64,000 bases of DNA from Dryocola boscaweniae (GCF_025215095.1 NZ_JALHAP010000075.1:62001-126000), one strand, 5' to 3'. Shown: positions 6,701 through 17,518, numbered from the stretch's first letter. Program-made: numbers and translations. Notes: generated by a model not told the origin, from the letters alone.

Positions 6701-8806
6701 CTAGTGCGCGCTCTTAGCCTGCGCCACGATATCCTCGTAGTGCTCAGGCATCTTCTCATACGGCGTCTCGTTGGCCGTTGGCTTGTCTGATTTCAACGCT
6801 TTTAGCGCGGTTTTAATCGAGAACAGGCCCAGCACCACAACCACCACCATGAAGAAAATGGTCAACCCGGCATCCAGGCGGTTGTTAAACACCAGTTGCG
6901 AAAGCTGCGACTGGGTATATTGCGCCGGGATATTGCCGCTGTCGATCATGGCCTGGAACCTGTTAGCAATGGCCAGGAAGCCCACTTTCACATCCGGGCT
7001 AAAGGCTTTCTGCCAGCCCGCCGCCAGGGTACAAATCAGCAGCCAGGCCGTCGGCACCAGCGCCACCCAGGCGTATTTCTGCCGTTTCATTTTGAACAAG
7101 ACAACGGCGCAGAGCATCAGCGCCATACCCGCCAGCATCTGGTTGGCGATACCAAACAGCGGCCAGAGGGTATTAATGCCGCCTAACGGGTCGACAACGC
7201 CCTGATGCAGGAAATAGCCCCATGCCAGTACGCAGAGCGCCGTTGCCAGCAGGTTCGCTGGCAGCGAGTCGGTTTTCTTAAGCCCTGGAGAAATAACACC
7301 CAGCAGGTCCTGCAGCATAAAGCGCGCCGCACGTGTTCCCGCATCCACCGCCGTCAGGATAAAGAGCGCTTCGAACAGGATGGCAAAGTGATACCAGAAC
7401 GAAACATCCATCAGGCCGCCCAGCGCACCGTGCAGAATGTAAGCCATACCAACGGCCAGAGTTGGCGCCCCGCCGGCACGCGAAATAATACTCTGCTCGC
7501 CCACTTCGTTCGCGATGTTAGTCAGGGTTTCCGGGGTGATCTGGAAGCCCCAGCTACTCACCACGCTTGCCGCCGAAGCCACAACGTCAGTAGCGCCGGC
7601 AGGAGCCAGCACCGCCATTGGGCTGTTCATAGCGAAGTACACGCCCGGGTCGATAACGCAGGCCGCAACCAGCGCCATAATCGCCACAAACGATTCCATC
7701 AGCATGCCGCCGTAGCCGATAAAGCAGGCCTGATTTTCATTAGCCAGCATTTTCGGCGTGGTACCGGATGAGATCAGCGCATGGAAGCCGGAGACCGCGC
7801 CGCAGGCGATAGTAATGAACAGGAACGGGAAGAGATCGCCGCTCCATACCGGACCGGTACCATCAATAAACTTAGTCAGCGACGGCATTTGCAGCGTTGG
7901 CCGCATAATCAAAATACCGATAGCCAGCCCGATAATAGTGCCGATTTTCAGGAAGGTGGAGAGGTAGTCGCGCGGGGCCAGCAGCAGCCACACCGGCAAT
8001 ACCGCCGCCACAAAACCGTAACCCACCAGAATCCAGGTTAGCTGCACCCCGGTATAGTCAAAGTACGGCGCCCAGGTTTCGCTTTGCGCTACCCAACCGC
8101 CGGAAATAATAGCGAAGATCAGGCACACCAGACCGATGATGGAGACTTCACCGATACGCCCAGGACGCAAATATCGGATGTAAACGCCCATAAAAAGCGC
8201 AAGCGGGATAGTGAACGCCACGGTGTAAGTCCCCCACGGGCTGTGGGTCAGCGCTTTCACTACGATCATCGCCAGCACCGCAAGGATAATCACCATGATC
8301 ATAAAGCAGGCAACAAGCGCGATAACCCCCGCGGTATTGCCCATCTCTTCTTTCACCAGCTCGCCAAGCGAACGTCCGTCACGGCGGGTTGAGACAAACA
8401 GCACCATAAAGTCCTGTACCGCGCCGGCCAGCACCACGCCCGCCAGCAGCCAGAGCATGCCCGGCAGATAACCCATTTGTGCGGCAAGCACCGGCCCGAC
8501 CAGCGGCCCGGCTCCGGCAATAGCGGCAAAATGGTGACCGAACAGCACTTTTTTATCCGTCGGCACATAGTCCAGCCCGTCGTTGTGGCGCACGGCTGGC
8601 GTCATACGAGTGGCATCAACGGTTAATACGCGTTTAGCGATAAACAGACCGTAATAACGATAAGCAATGAGATAGACGCAGATTGAGGCAACCACAATCC
8701 ATAGCGCATTAATCTGTTCGCCCCGGTTAAGCGCGATATAGCCGAGCGCGAGCGCTCCTGTAATCGCGAGCACTGCCCATATGAGGTGTTTTCCTGGATT
8801 ATTCAT
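6701..8806 (-). CDS. cstA: Peptide/pyruvate carrier CstA
   Basis: CstA is a carbon-starvation inner-membrane carrier, linked to peptide uptake and, for the family, to pyruvate import. At 701 residues it equals the E. coli length. It has about 16-18 membrane segments and long identical blocks such as HNDGLDYVPTDKKVLFGHHF and AGPLVGPVLAAQMGY. The upstream region should carry CRP control. In the leader, ACGGAAAACATACATG and CCAGGAAAACACC present GGA motifs around the start codon, consistent with the CsrA repression known for E. coli cstA (inference). The gene follows entH, as in E. coli. Confidence 0.97.
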   Translation of the reverse strand: MNNPGKHLIWAVLAITGALALGYIALNRGEQINALWIVVASICVYLIAYRYYGLFIAKRVLTVDATRMTPAVRHNDGLDYVPTDKKVLFGHHFAAIAGAGPLVGPVLAAQMGYLPGMLWLLAGVVLAGAVQDFMVLFVSTRRDGRSLGELVKEEMGNTAGVIALVACFMIMVIILAVLAMIVVKALTHSPWGTYTVAFTIPLALFMGVYIRYLRPGRIGEVSIIGLVCLIFAIISGGWVAQSETWAPYFDYTGVQLTWILVGYGFVAAVLPVWLLLAPRDYLSTFLKIGTIIGLAIGILIMRPTLQMPSLTKFIDGTGPVWSGDLFPFLFITIACGAVSGFHALISSGTTPKMLANENQACFIGYGGMLMESFVAIMALVAACVIDPGVYFAMNSPMAVLAPAGATDVVASAASVVSSWGFQITPETLTNIANEVGEQSIISRAGGAPTLAVGMAYILHGALGGLMDVSFWYHFAILFEALFILTAVDAGTRAARFMLQDLLGVISPGLKKTDSLPANLLATALCVLAWGYFLHQGVVDPLGGINTLWPLFGIANQMLAGMALMLCAVVLFKMKRQKYAWVALVPTAWLLICTLAAGWQKAFSPDVKVGFLAIANRFQAMIDSGNIPAQYTQSQLSQLVFNNRLDAGLTIFFMVVVVVLGLFSIKTALKALKSDKPTANETPYEKMPEHYEDIVAQAKSAH

Positions 8807-9114
8807 GTATGTTTTCCGTTGTCAGGCCAGAAACGTGTAGGTGTTACATTTTGTTTCTAGAACAAAAGGTTGGATTTAACAATATTGAACCCGTGGAATG
8901 CAGTGGTTTGACCAGGTCTTTACATCAGCTTGTTAAGGAGATCACTTTGTCATGTAAAAGTGTGGTAACGAATTGACGGGAATGGCTGGTTGATGGATGT
9001 GCCGGATGGCGCTGCGCTTATCCGGCCTGCCGGGAAATGCGGTGATTTGAAGAGATGTGTCGCGTGGCGTTGAATCATAGGGTGGATAAGCGCTAACGCC
9101 ATCCACCACAAATG
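8807..9114. other. Intergenic region cstA-entH
   Basis: A 308-nt gap. The cstA-proximal part (8807-8990) should contain the cstA promoter and leader; I see no convincing CRP palindrome. The entH-proximal part holds two REP-like palindromes. No plausible coding gene is seen. Confidence 0.6.
9001..9108. repeat. REP-like palindrome pair after entH
   Basis: GCCGGATGGCGCTGCGCTTATCCGGC (9001-9026) and a second palindrome with GGTGGAT/ATCCACC arms (9078-9108), separated by about 50 nt. The first has E. coli-REP-like arms, the second the arms common in this genome. Confidence 0.75.
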
Positions 9115-9531
9115 TTAACCCAATACTGCCGTCGTCAAACGGCTGGTGCAGCACCGTTTGCCGCGGGCGTCAAAGATGGCTATCTCCCAGACCTGGGAAG
9201 ATTTACTAAGATGCAGCGGCTTGCATACGCCACGCACCTTTCCTGACGCTACGGCGCGGTGATGACTGGCGCTGATTTCCGTACCCACCACGCACTGCCC
9301 TTCGGCGGTGGTCAGGAAGCCGGCCATCGATCCCAACGTTTCCGCTAGCGCAACCGAGGCGCCGCCGTGCAGCAGACCGAACGGCTGATGGGTACGTTCA
9401 TCCACCGGCATTTCCGCTTCCAGGCTCTCTTCATCAATGCGCGTAAAAGTGATGTCGAGCAGCGCCACCATAGATTTCTCGCCCATGCTGTTTAATTCAT
9501 CCAGCGTAAGCTGTCGTTTCCAGATACTCAT
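9115..9531 (-). CDS. entH: Enterobactin proofreading thioesterase EntH
   Basis: EntH (YbdB) is a hotdog-fold thioesterase that clears wrongly loaded aryl groups from the EntB carrier domain. The 138-residue protein has the hotdog helix motif [21 protein letters not shown] (about residues 48-68), with the catalytic Glu in ALAETLGS. It is the last gene of entCEBAH, 9 nt after entA. Confidence 0.96.
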   Translation of the reverse strand: MSIWKRQLTLDELNSMGEKSMVALLDITFTRIDEESLEAEMPVDERTHQPFGLLHGGASVALAETLGSMAGFLTTAEGQCVVGTEISASHHRAVASGKVRGVCKPLHLSKSSQVWEIAIFDARGKRCCTSRLTTAVLG

Positions 9532-9540
9532 CCCTTCCCC

Positions 9541-10293
9541 TTACGCACCAAGCGTCGAGCCGCCGTCGACCACGATATCCTGCAGCGTGATGTGGCTGGC
9601 GTGAGATGATGCGAGGAACATAATGGTGCCGGCTATCTCCTGCGGTCGGGCGATTTTCCCCAGAGGAATGCCCAGCTTGAACTGTTCCGGGAAGCCCTTA
9701 ATGCGCTGTTGTTCCGCATCCGACGTTTTCCAAAGCCGGCGCTGCATGTCGGTATCGGTGGAGCCAGGGGAAACCAGGTTGCAGCGTACGCCGAACGGCG
9801 CGAGCTCCAGCCCAACGGTCAGCGCCAGGCTTTTTAGCGCGGCTTTCGATGCGCCATAAGCCGACATGCCGGTGCGCGGAGTGTGGGCCGCGTCAGAGGC
9901 GACGGTCACAATCGCCCCGCTACGCTGTTCGCGAAAACGCGGCATAGTCGCCCGGAACATGTTGAATGCGCCCCCTACGTTTACGGCAAAAGTCTCCTGC
10001 CAGTCCTGTAACGAAAGCGCATCCGTTGCGCCCATGCGCAGAATGCCAGCCGCGTTGACCAGCACATCCAACTGCGGCGCATCAGTTAATAAACGCTGAG
10101 TGACGGCGGATACCTGCTCCGCATCGGCTACGTTAAGCGTTTCGGTCGCAAACGGATAATCATCCTGCGGGAAAGCCAGGTCGAAGCCGATAACCGTCGC
10201 ACCTGCGGCGCTGAACGCCAGCGCGGTATGGTAGCCGATGCCTTTGCCCGCGCCCGTCACCCAGACGCGCTGGCCGCTAAAATCCGTGCTCAT
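9541..10293 (-). CDS. entA: 2,3-dihydro-2,3-dihydroxybenzoate dehydrogenase
   Basis: EntA oxidises 2,3-dihydro-2,3-dihydroxybenzoate to 2,3-dihydroxybenzoate with NAD+. It is a short-chain dehydrogenase: the cofactor motif TGAGKGIG is near residue 12 and the catalytic YGASK near residue 150. I start it at ATG 10293, which overlaps the entB stop by four bases and gives 250 residues, close to the 248 of E. coli. A longer frame exists upstream but lies inside entB. Confidence 0.96.
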   Translation of the reverse strand: MSTDFSGQRVWVTGAGKGIGYHTALAFSAAGATVIGFDLAFPQDDYPFATETLNVADAEQVSAVTQRLLTDAPQLDVLVNAAGILRMGATDALSLQDWQETFAVNVGGAFNMFRATMPRFREQRSGAIVTVASDAAHTPRTGMSAYGASKAALKSLALTVGLELAPFGVRCNLVSPGSTDTDMQRRLWKTSDAEQQRIKGFPEQFKLGIPLGKIARPQEIAGTIMFLASSHASHITLQDIVVDGGSTLGA

Positions 10294-11150
10294 GCCTGCG
10301 GCTCCCGTGACAAGAGTGCCCACCAGGCATCGATAGTCGGATTTTTCGCCAGCATTACAAAATCGATATCGGCGTGAATTTTGCGCCAGCTAGCCGCCAG
10401 CCCCATCATGCGCACGGAATCCAGACCGTAATCAATCAGGTTTTCGTCATCTTCCGGGATGTCGGATTCGTCAAGCAGCGGCAGCACCAGATTACGCAGT
10501 TGTTCTTTGCTCTGCGGGGCGGATTCCGGCAGCAAATCGCGGGTCATCACCACTCGCCCGGAACGACCAGCGGTATACTTCAACGCCATCATGTGCTCTT
10601 CACGGCTGAAATCAGCCAGCGCGTCAGCCACCATAAACGGCTTGATATCACGCATGAAGGCGTCAGTCGCGGTGGTCATGCAGCCGATGTGGGCGTACAC
10701 GCCGCAGATAATCAACTGATTACGGCCCGTTTCTTTCAGGCTTTGCTCAAGCGGAGAACGAATGAACGCGCTGTAGCGCCACTTGGTCAGCACCGTATCG
10801 CTTTCATCAGGCGCAAGGGCTGCGACCACTTTCTGGCGCTCGGGATGTTTGTTCAGCCCCGGCCCCCACATGTCGTTTAATAGCGCACGGTCCTCATCGC
10901 TCTGATTGTTCGGCTGCGCGGTGTAATAAACCGGAATGCCGTTCGCTTTACAGTACTGACGAAGCGCGGCGATATTGTCGATGACCTGCTGGATCATCGG
11001 GCAGTTATCGCCCCAGAAATCGATAAAATATTCCTGCATATCATGGATTAGCAGCGCCGCGCGCTCAGGCTCAAAGCCCCACTGCACTTTGCTTTCCGGA
11101 AGATCGGCAGCCGTCGGTAAGGTGTATGCGTTCAGTTTTGGAATAGCCAT
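10290..11150 (-). CDS. entB: Isochorismatase / aryl carrier protein EntB
   Basis: This is a bifunctional protein. Residues 1-205 are isochorismatase, which hydrolyses isochorismate to 2,3-dihydro-2,3-dihydroxybenzoate (LLIHDMQEYFIDFW, KWRYSAFIRS, ICGVYAHIGCMTTATDAFM). Residues 210-286 are an aryl carrier domain whose phosphopantetheine serine is in YGLDSVRMMG (about residue 246). EntD primes it, EntE loads it, and it feeds EntF. The length of 286 is one residue over E. coli. Confidence 0.97.
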   Translation of the reverse strand: MAIPKLNAYTLPTAADLPESKVQWGFEPERAALLIHDMQEYFIDFWGDNCPMIQQVIDNIAALRQYCKANGIPVYYTAQPNNQSDEDRALLNDMWGPGLNKHPERQKVVAALAPDESDTVLTKWRYSAFIRSPLEQSLKETGRNQLIICGVYAHIGCMTTATDAFMRDIKPFMVADALADFSREEHMMALKYTAGRSGRVVMTRDLLPESAPQSKEQLRNLVLPLLDESDIPEDDENLIDYGLDSVRMMGLAASWRKIHADIDFVMLAKNPTIDAWWALLSREPQA

Positions 11151-11164
11151 AATTTCTCCGTCAA

Positions 11165-12781
11165 TCAGGAAGCCAGTTGTTTTTGGGCAATGAGCTGGCG
11201 CAAACGTTTTTTGTCCACTTTGCCAACCGGCGTGAGCGGCAGGCTTTCAACAATTTCGATACGATCCGGGAGCTTGAAGTCCGCAATGCCCAGTTCGCGC
11301 AGGTAACGGCGGATCTCCACGGCGCGGAACGGGCGAAGGCCTACGATAAACGCGCAGCTTTTCTCGCCCAGCAGGCTGTCTTCCATCGACACCAGCGCGG
11401 CGTGGATAATTTCCTGGTGACGCAGCAGCAGGTTTTCGATCTCCTCGGCGGCAATCTTCTCTCCACCGCGGTTGATCTGATCTTTTTCGCGGCCCTGAAC
11501 GGTGATGTAACCGTCCTCAGCAATTGAGATCAGATCGCCTGATGAGTAAAAACCGTTGGCGTCAAACGCGCAGGCGTTGTGTTCCGGGCTGCGGTAATAG
11601 CCGCGGAAGGTGTACGGGCCGCGCGTCATCAGGCGGCCCACTTCCCCGTGCGGCAGCGGGTTTCCGTTTTCGTCGGCAACCCAGACTTCATCGTCCGGGC
11701 ACATGGGTTTGCCCTGGGTTTTGAAGATGTGTTCGTTGTCGTCATCCAGACGCGTGTAGTTCACCAGCCCTTCCGCCATGCCGAACACCTGCTGAAGCTG
11801 GCAGCCGATTTCAGCCGGAATACGCGCCGCCAGCGCTTCACTCAGGCGTGCACCGCCCACCTGCAATAATTTCAGCGACGCCAGCGACTGGTTGCTGCCC
11901 CACTCGCCAATGGCCTGTAGCCACAGGCTGACCGCAGGCGGCACCAGCGCGGTGACGTTGATCTGATGGCGTTCGATTAACGGGAAGCAGAGCGTGGCGC
12001 TCGGATCGTTCGCCAGCACCACGCGGCCGCCAGCGTAAAATACGCCAAGCGATCCTGGTGAGCTCAACGCGTAGTTATGCGCGGCGGGAATAGCGCATAA
12101 AAAGCGGGTATCTGCGTCGAACCGGCAGATTTCTACGCTGCGGCGAATACTGTAGTAATAATCGTTATGCGTGCGAGGGATGAGTTTCGGCGTGCCGGTG
12201 CTGCCGCCGGAAAGCTGGAAAAAAGCCACTTCATCTGCCGCCGAAGAAGCCGCCACAAAGTTCTCTTCCGGCTCGTTGATAAACGCGCTTAACGAACGTT
12301 CGCGTTCGTTTTCGTTCAGCAATACCGCCATACGCAGCGATGGGTTCTGGCTGCACAGAGCGTCGAGAAAATCATCATGCGCAAAAAGATTGTGTTTACG
12401 ATCGGCAATCAACAGCGTCGGTTCAAGCTGCTTCGCGTAGGCTTCAAGTTCGGTGCGCTGGTGGCTAAATAATGCATTAACCGGCGCAACGCCAATCTTC
12501 AGCAGCGCAAACAGCGTGATGTAGAGTTCCGCAACGTTGCCAAGCTGCACAAGCGCGGTTTCGCCGGTGCGCAAACCGCGGCGCTGCAGCGCGCAGGCCA
12601 GGCGGGTGGCTGCCAGCTCCAGTTCGCGATAGCTGTAATGACGTTCGCCGTCGATAAGCGCAATGGCGTCATTTCGGGCATGACGGCTCAGAATATCGGT
12701 GAGCGGCAGGCTCGCCCAGTAGCCTTTTTCGCGATAGCGTGCGGCCAGGTCTTCCGGCCAGCGGGTGAATTGAATCGCCAT
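11165..12781 (-). CDS. entE: 2,3-dihydroxybenzoate-AMP ligase
   Basis: EntE adenylates 2,3-dihydroxybenzoate and transfers it to the EntB carrier arm. The 538-residue ANL enzyme has the P-loop [15 protein letters not shown] (about residues 190-204), YRTG-type motif GFYSSGDL, hinge [13 protein letters not shown], and the A10 lysine in [12 protein letters not shown] near the C-terminus. Its ATG directly abuts the entC stop. Confidence 0.97.
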   Translation of the reverse strand: MAIQFTRWPEDLAARYREKGYWASLPLTDILSRHARNDAIALIDGERHYSYRELELAATRLACALQRRGLRTGETALVQLGNVAELYITLFALLKIGVAPVNALFSHQRTELEAYAKQLEPTLLIADRKHNLFAHDDFLDALCSQNPSLRMAVLLNENERERSLSAFINEPEENFVAASSAADEVAFFQLSGGSTGTPKLIPRTHNDYYYSIRRSVEICRFDADTRFLCAIPAAHNYALSSPGSLGVFYAGGRVVLANDPSATLCFPLIERHQINVTALVPPAVSLWLQAIGEWGSNQSLASLKLLQVGGARLSEALAARIPAEIGCQLQQVFGMAEGLVNYTRLDDDNEHIFKTQGKPMCPDDEVWVADENGNPLPHGEVGRLMTRGPYTFRGYYRSPEHNACAFDANGFYSSGDLISIAEDGYITVQGREKDQINRGGEKIAAEEIENLLLRHQEIIHAALVSMEDSLLGEKSCAFIVGLRPFRAVEIRRYLRELGIADFKLPDRIEIVESLPLTPVGKVDKKRLRQLIAQKQLAS

Positions 12782-13963
12782 TTAATTAAGTCCAAATACG
12801 TTAAGCATGGTGGAAAGTTTTACCCCGGTTTCGCGCCACTCGGATTCAGGCGACGAGGCGGGCACAATGCCTGCTCCGGCAAATAAACGAACTTGCTTAT
12901 TCGCCACGCGCGCGCAGCGAATAGTGACCACCCACTCGCCGTTACCCTCTGCATCGCACCAGCCGACAATGCCGCCGAACAGCTCGCGGTCGAACGGTTC
13001 CAGCTCGGCAATTAGCCGTTGTGCAACGTCGTGAGGGAATCCGCTGAGCGCGGGGGTTGGATGCAGCAGGCAGGCAAGCGACAGCGCGTTGTCCTGTGAG
13101 TCTTTTGCTTCGCCGTCAATTGGCGTGGCAAGGTGCCAGAGCGTTGGCGTAGTGATCAGTTCAGGTTTGTCCGGCAGCGCCAGATAACGGCTGCGCGGCT
13201 GTAATACATTTTGCATCGCGCTGGTGACCAGGCCATGCTCATGGCGGTCTTTGGCCGAATTCATCAGCGCTTCGCCAATCGCTTTGTCGCGCAGCGTGTC
13301 TTCTGTGTCGCGACGGGCAGAACCGGCCAGCGGCAGCGAGCTGAAGGTTTCGCCGTCTTTACGCAACAGCAGCTCAGGGCTTGCGCCCAGCAGCGAGCCG
13401 CCATCAGGCAGCGGAACGTGAAAATTAAAGCTGGCAGGGTTCTGCGCAATCAGCCGGTTTAACAGGGCATCGATATCAACTGGCGCGTCGGTTTCAATGT
13501 CTATCAGGCGCGAAAGCACCACTTTGTCGATATCGGGCTGGCTGGTGGCGGCGGCGGCATGGGCCACCATTTCCATAAATTTTTCCTGTTCAGGAATCGC
13601 TTTACGCGCAGTAATACCCGGCTGCGTCACCGTCTTGCTTTGTTGAGCTTTCTGCTGCCGCTGAGGGCGAGAAAACATCTGCCAGTTTTGCGGAATGAAC
13701 AGCGCAGACGGCTGGCGGGTATCAAACGGAATCGCACCGACCACTATCGGTTTCTCAATACCCTGCTCTCTGGCGCGTCCGAACGCCTCGCGCAGCTCTG
13801 TTTGCAGATTACCCTGCAAATTAGCGCCATCTTCAGCGGGACAATCCAGGCGCGCAAAGCAACCCTGGGTTGAAAAACTCCGATAGGGAGACATAAAGAA
13901 AAAGCTATCCGCACAAGGGGTTAGCTGCTTTTTCTGTGACTCCTCGGCCAGTAATGTGTCCAT
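12782..13963 (-). CDS. entC: Isochorismate synthase EntC
   Basis: EntC isomerises chorismate to isochorismate, the first step of enterobactin synthesis. The chorismate-binding domain shows [36 protein letters not shown] and [12 protein letters not shown] chose ATG 13963 (MDTLLAEE), which has ACGGAGGACGC before it and gives 393 residues, close to E. coli's 391. The open frame continues 41 codons upstream through the Fur box, which cannot be coding in practice. It is the first gene of entCEBAH. Confidence 0.96.
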   Translation of the reverse strand: MDTLLAEESQKKQLTPCADSFFFMSPYRSFSTQGCFARLDCPAEDGANLQGNLQTELREAFGRAREQGIEKPIVVGAIPFDTRQPSALFIPQNWQMFSRPQRQQKAQQSKTVTQPGITARKAIPEQEKFMEMVAHAAAATSQPDIDKVVLSRLIDIETDAPVDIDALLNRLIAQNPASFNFHVPLPDGGSLLGASPELLLRKDGETFSSLPLAGSARRDTEDTLRDKAIGEALMNSAKDRHEHGLVTSAMQNVLQPRSRYLALPDKPELITTPTLWHLATPIDGEAKDSQDNALSLACLLHPTPALSGFPHDVAQRLIAELEPFDRELFGGIVGWCDAEGNGEWVVTIRCARVANKQVRLFAGAGIVPASSPESEWRETGVKLSTMLNVFGLN

Positions 13964-13983
13964 GCGTCCTCCGTTAAAAAATG

Positions 13984-14136
13984 ATAAAGGGTAGTAATAA
14001 TAATTATCATTTGTATTTCGGGGTCGTAACCTAAAGAGAAACGATCTCGCTGTCAATCGGGACAAATTTTTTTTAACAATTCCCACGCTTGCGCCGGAGC
14101 GGCATAATCATGAAAATGAGAAGCATTATTGATAAC
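13984..14136. promoter_or_regulatory. Fur-controlled divergent entC / fepB promoters
   Basis: A Fur-box-like sequence, GTAGTAATAATAATTATCATTT (13992-14013), sits just upstream of entC. A second, looser match, ATGAAAATGAGAAGCATTATTGATAA (14110-14135), sits before fepB. Iron-loaded Fur should repress both directions, as in E. coli. Confidence 0.8.
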
Positions 14137-14155
14137 TCCAACAGGATGCGACCGC

Positions 14156-15127
14156 GTGAAAATCAGAATTCCCTCAGCCCTGATTCAACTTACTTTTAGC
14201 ACCGTTTTATTGCTGGCCTTCAGCAGCTTTGCCCACGCCGCCGACTGGCCGCGCCAGGTTACGGACAGCCGTGGGACGCATACGCTTGAGCAGGCGCCGC
14301 AACGTATTGTCTCTACCAGCGTCACGCTGACCGGTTCGCTGCTGGCCATTGACGCTCCGGTCATCGCAAGCGGCGCAACTACGCCTGGCAACCGCGTGGC
14401 GGACGATCAGGGCTATATGCGCCAGTGGGGCGAAATAGCCAGAGAGCGTAAAATTCACCGCCTCTACATCGGCGAGCCAAGCGCCGAAGCCGTTGCCGCG
14501 CAAATGCCGGACCTGATCCTAATCAGCGCCACCGGCGGGGATTCCGCCCTCGCGCTTTATGACCAGCTTTCTGCTATCGCCCCTACGCTTGTTATCAATT
14601 ACGACGATAAAAGCTGGCAGCAGGTGCTGACACAGCTCGGCACGATAACCGGCCATGAAAAACAGGCCGCTGAACGCATTGCCAGCTTTAATAAACAGCT
14701 TATCGATGCGAAAAAACGTATTACGCTGCCGCCGCAGCCTGTCACCGCGCTGGTTTACAGCCCGGCATCCCACTCCGCAAACCTCTGGACGCCTGAATCT
14801 GCGCAGGGCAAATTGCTCCAGCAGCTTGGATTCACGCTCTCAACGGTACCGGCTGCGATTCACACCAGCCAGAGCATGGGCAAACGCCACGATATCCTGC
14901 AGCTTGGCGGTGAAAACCTCGCGGCGGGCCTGAATGGCGAAAGCCTGTTCCTGTTCGCAGGCGACGAAAAAGATGCGAGCGCACTGCAAAGCAATCCCTT
15001 GCTCTCACACCTGCCAGCCGTGCAAAACAAGCGCGTTTATCCTCTGGGCACCGAAACGTTCCGCCTCGATTACTACAGCGCAAGCCGGATACTTGAGCGC
15101 ATGACTGAGCTTTTCGCCAGTAAGTAA
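14156..15127 (+). CDS. fepB: Ferric enterobactin periplasmic binding protein
   Basis: FepB carries ferric enterobactin from FepA to the FepDGC permease. The start is GTG 14156, with AGGA at 14143-14146. This gives a normal Sec signal peptide ([20 protein letters not shown] then [11 protein letters not shown]) and 323 residues; the further upstream TTG at 14129 would add nine charged residues and has no ribosome site. The mature part has the class III binding fold and long blocks shared with E. coli FepB ([28 protein letters not shown]-like [14 protein letters not shown]). Its TAA abuts the entS stop with no gap. Confidence 0.96.
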   Translation: MKIRIPSALIQLTFSTVLLLAFSSFAHAADWPRQVTDSRGTHTLEQAPQRIVSTSVTLTGSLLAIDAPVIASGATTPGNRVADDQGYMRQWGEIARERKIHRLYIGEPSAEAVAAQMPDLILISATGGDSALALYDQLSAIAPTLVINYDDKSWQQVLTQLGTITGHEKQAAERIASFNKQLIDAKKRITLPPQPVTALVYSPASHSANLWTPESAQGKLLQQLGFTLSTVPAAIHTSQSMGKRHDILQLGGENLAAGLNGESLFLFAGDEKDASALQSNPLLSHLPAVQNKRVYPLGTETFRLDYYSASRILERMTELFASK

Positions 15128-16384
15128 TTATTTTGCCGTCGCCGCCTCGGCTTCCGTCGGGGCGGCCTGCTGATAGCGACGAAGCTGCACCAGCACAACC
15201 GCCAGTACCACGCCGATTAAGGCCAGCGCCAGCCCACCTGAACTTGCCGCCGCAACAGGCGTCATAGCGACCGTCATCCCGCCCAGAATCGCCGCGCCAA
15301 TGGCATCGCCCGTAACGTTTTGCGCCGTCCACAGCCCGTTAATGCGACCTAACATGCCGTCCGGCGTAAGCGTTTGAATCAGCGTGTATTGCAGCAGCGA
15401 ACTAATGGCGCTGAGATAGCCAAACAGCGCAAGGCAGGCCAGTCCAAGTCCCCAGACAGGCATCAGGCTGAACAGGCCAACCGAAATAAACGATACGATG
15501 CCGCTCGCCAGCATAATCACCCCGGGACGAACGTGATGAGCGATGCGCCCGCTGGTCAGCGCGCCAATCGCCGCGCCAAGAGGAACGGCGGCATACATCA
15601 GTCCAATTTGCCCGGCGCTCATCTGCCAGTGTCCGGCCAGCGCCGGGTAAAGCACGCGCACCGCGCTCGCCATCGTCAACAAGGCCCCGACCAACGCAAT
15701 ACCGCCAATGATGGGGTGGCTCACCAAAAAGCGCAGCCCGTTGAGTAAAGAAAGCAGTGGATTTTCCCGCGCCTGCGGAGGCGGCGGCAGTTGCGGCAAG
15801 CTCAGCAGCGGAATCAAGGTCACGAACGTGCCGATGGAGGCCAGCCCGTAGTTCCACACTACGCCGCCGGATGCCAGCAGCAGGCCGCCAATCATCGGGG
15901 AAATAACCGAGCCGAGGCGCACCGTCAACATGGTTATCGCCCCTGCCTGCATCAAGTTGTCACGGCCAACCAGCGCGGGAGTCGCCGCCAGCAGCGCGGT
16001 CACGCCAATCGCACCAAAGAAGCCGTCCCACACGCCAAGCAGATAAATCGCGGCAAGCGAAGGTTCCGGCAGCGCCGCGTTGAGAGTCAGGCCAATAAAA
16101 CCGACTCCGCAGGTTGAGCGCGCCAGCAAAATAAGACGGCGGCGCTCGTGACGGTCCGCCAGCACGCCGCCCATCATCAGCCCGACAAACATTGAGCCGC
16201 CCGTTAGCGTCACCGCAAGACCCACCTGCAATGAAGAGCCCGTCAGCGTTTGAATCTGTACCGGTACGGCAACGCCCAGTAATCCCAGCGAGACGATGGA
16301 AATAAAGCGAGCGAGAAACACGGCGCGAAATGCCGGATGGGTTTTCAGCAGGCTGAGATTTAACAACAAAGAATTGCGGTTCAT
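15128..16384 (-). CDS. entS: Enterobactin exporter EntS
   Basis: EntS is a major-facilitator exporter that moves enterobactin across the inner membrane. The 418-residue protein has 12 predicted membrane segments and the MFS motif A-like loop [14 protein letters not shown] after segment 2 (about residue 75). It is divergent from fepD and shares its Fur-controlled region. Its stop codon is immediately next to that of fepB (TAATTA). Confidence 0.96.
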   Translation of the reverse strand: MNRNSLLLNLSLLKTHPAFRAVFLARFISIVSLGLLGVAVPVQIQTLTGSSLQVGLAVTLTGGSMFVGLMMGGVLADRHERRRLILLARSTCGVGFIGLTLNAALPEPSLAAIYLLGVWDGFFGAIGVTALLAATPALVGRDNLMQAGAITMLTVRLGSVISPMIGGLLLASGGVVWNYGLASIGTFVTLIPLLSLPQLPPPPQARENPLLSLLNGLRFLVSHPIIGGIALVGALLTMASAVRVLYPALAGHWQMSAGQIGLMYAAVPLGAAIGALTSGRIAHHVRPGVIMLASGIVSFISVGLFSLMPVWGLGLACLALFGYLSAISSLLQYTLIQTLTPDGMLGRINGLWTAQNVTGDAIGAAILGGMTVAMTPVAAASSGGLALALIGVVLAVVLVQLRRYQQAAPTEAEAATAK

Positions 16385-16453
16385 TACATGGCCTTAAAAC
16401 GAATTTTTCTTTTCGGGTGCGTGGCGGCTCATGCTAACATAAACAAATAAGAG

Positions 16454-16477
16454 TGATAATGATAATAACTATCATTT
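16454..16477. promoter_or_regulatory. Fur box between entS and fepD
   Basis: TGATAATGATAATAACTATC followed by ATTT is a near-perfect match to the GATAAT-hexamer array recognised by Fur. It lies between the divergent entS and fepD starts. Confidence 0.88.
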
Positions 16478-16495
16478 AATTTCATGTAAGGTTAT

Positions 16496-17518
16496 TTGTC
16501 GGGCGGAAATATGTCGGCTTCGCGTTTATCAGCACGCACGCTTGTTCTGCTGATGCTGTTTTTTTTGCTTATATTGATGGCTACTTTCAGTTTGTTATCA
16601 GGCGCAAAATCGCTGCCGGTCAATGTCGTCCTGGAGGCTCTCGCCGGTCAGTGTCAAAGCGCGGATTGCACTATCGTGCTGGATGCGCGTCTACCAAGAA
16701 CGCTGGCGGGTATTCTGGCTGGCGGCGCGCTGGGCCTCGCCGGGGCGCTGATGCAAACCCTCACCAGAAACCCTCTCGCCGATCCGGGCCTGCTTGGCGT
16801 TAATGCCGGCGCCAGCTTTGCTATTGTTGTTGGCGCGGCGGTTTGGGGGCTGACCTCCCCTTCTGCTCTTCTCGGGCTGGCGTTTTTCGGCGCGCTCGCG
16901 GCGGCGCTGGTGGTGGCTTTTACCGGCAGCCAGGGCGGCGGGCAGCTTAGTCCGGTCCGTCTGACGCTGGCAGGCGTTGCGTTGGCCGCGGTGCTGGAAG
17001 GCCTCAGCAGCGGTATCGCGCTGCTTAATCCCGTGGTGTATGACCAGCTCCGCTTCTGGCAGGCCGGTTCGCTTGATATCCGCACCCTTTCTTCTCTGAA
17101 GATCATTTTTCTGCCGGTGCTGCTGGGCGGCGCGATTGCGCTGTTGCTCAGCCGCTCGCTTAACAGCCTGAGCATGGGCAACGACACCGCTACGGCGCTG
17201 GGCAGCAAGGTTGCGCGTACGCAGCTATTCGGTTTAGTCGCCATCACGTTGCTGTGTGGGAGCGCTACGGCAGCAGTCGGCCCCATTGCGTTTATCGGTC
17301 TGATGATGCCGCACCTGGCGCGCTGGCTGGTGGGTGCCGATCATCGCTGGTCGCTTCCCGTCACCCTGTTAGCCACGCCATCGCTTCTGCTGCTCGCCGA
17401 TATTATTGGCCGCATACTGGTGCCTGGCGAACTGCGCGTTTCGGTTGTCAGCGCGTTTATCGGCGCGCCGATGCTTATCTATCTTGTACGTCGCAGGCGT
17501 AAAGGGGCCGGAGTATGA
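16496..17518 (+). CDS. fepD: Ferric enterobactin permease FepD
   Basis: FepD is one half of the inner-membrane channel of the FepBDGC importer. The 340-residue FecCD-family protein has about ten membrane segments and the family signature ARLPRTLAGILAGGALGLAGALMQ, plus the ATPase-coupling loop GPIAFIGLMMPHLARWLVG. The start is TTG 16496 (MSGGN, AAGG at 16488-16491), which matches the MSG start of E. coli. ATG 16511 is an alternative. It overlaps fepG by four bases. Confidence 0.94.
   Translation: MSGGNMSASRLSARTLVLLMLFFLLILMATFSLLSGAKSLPVNVVLEALAGQCQSADCTIVLDARLPRTLAGILAGGALGLAGALMQTLTRNPLADPGLLGVNAGASFAIVVGAAVWGLTSPSALLGLAFFGALAAALVVAFTGSQGGGQLSPVRLTLAGVALAAVLEGLSSGIALLNPVVYDQLRFWQAGSLDIRTLSSLKIIFLPVLLGGAIALLLSRSLNSLSMGNDTATALGSKVARTQLFGLVAITLLCGSATAAVGPIAFIGLMMPHLARWLVGADHRWSLPVTLLATPSLLLLADIIGRILVPGELRVSVVSAFIGAPMLIYLVRRRRKGAGV

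Noticed and set aside
8942..9154. A 70-codon minus-strand frame between cstA and entH
   Set aside because: It runs through REP palindromes and into entH in another frame, with no ribosome site.
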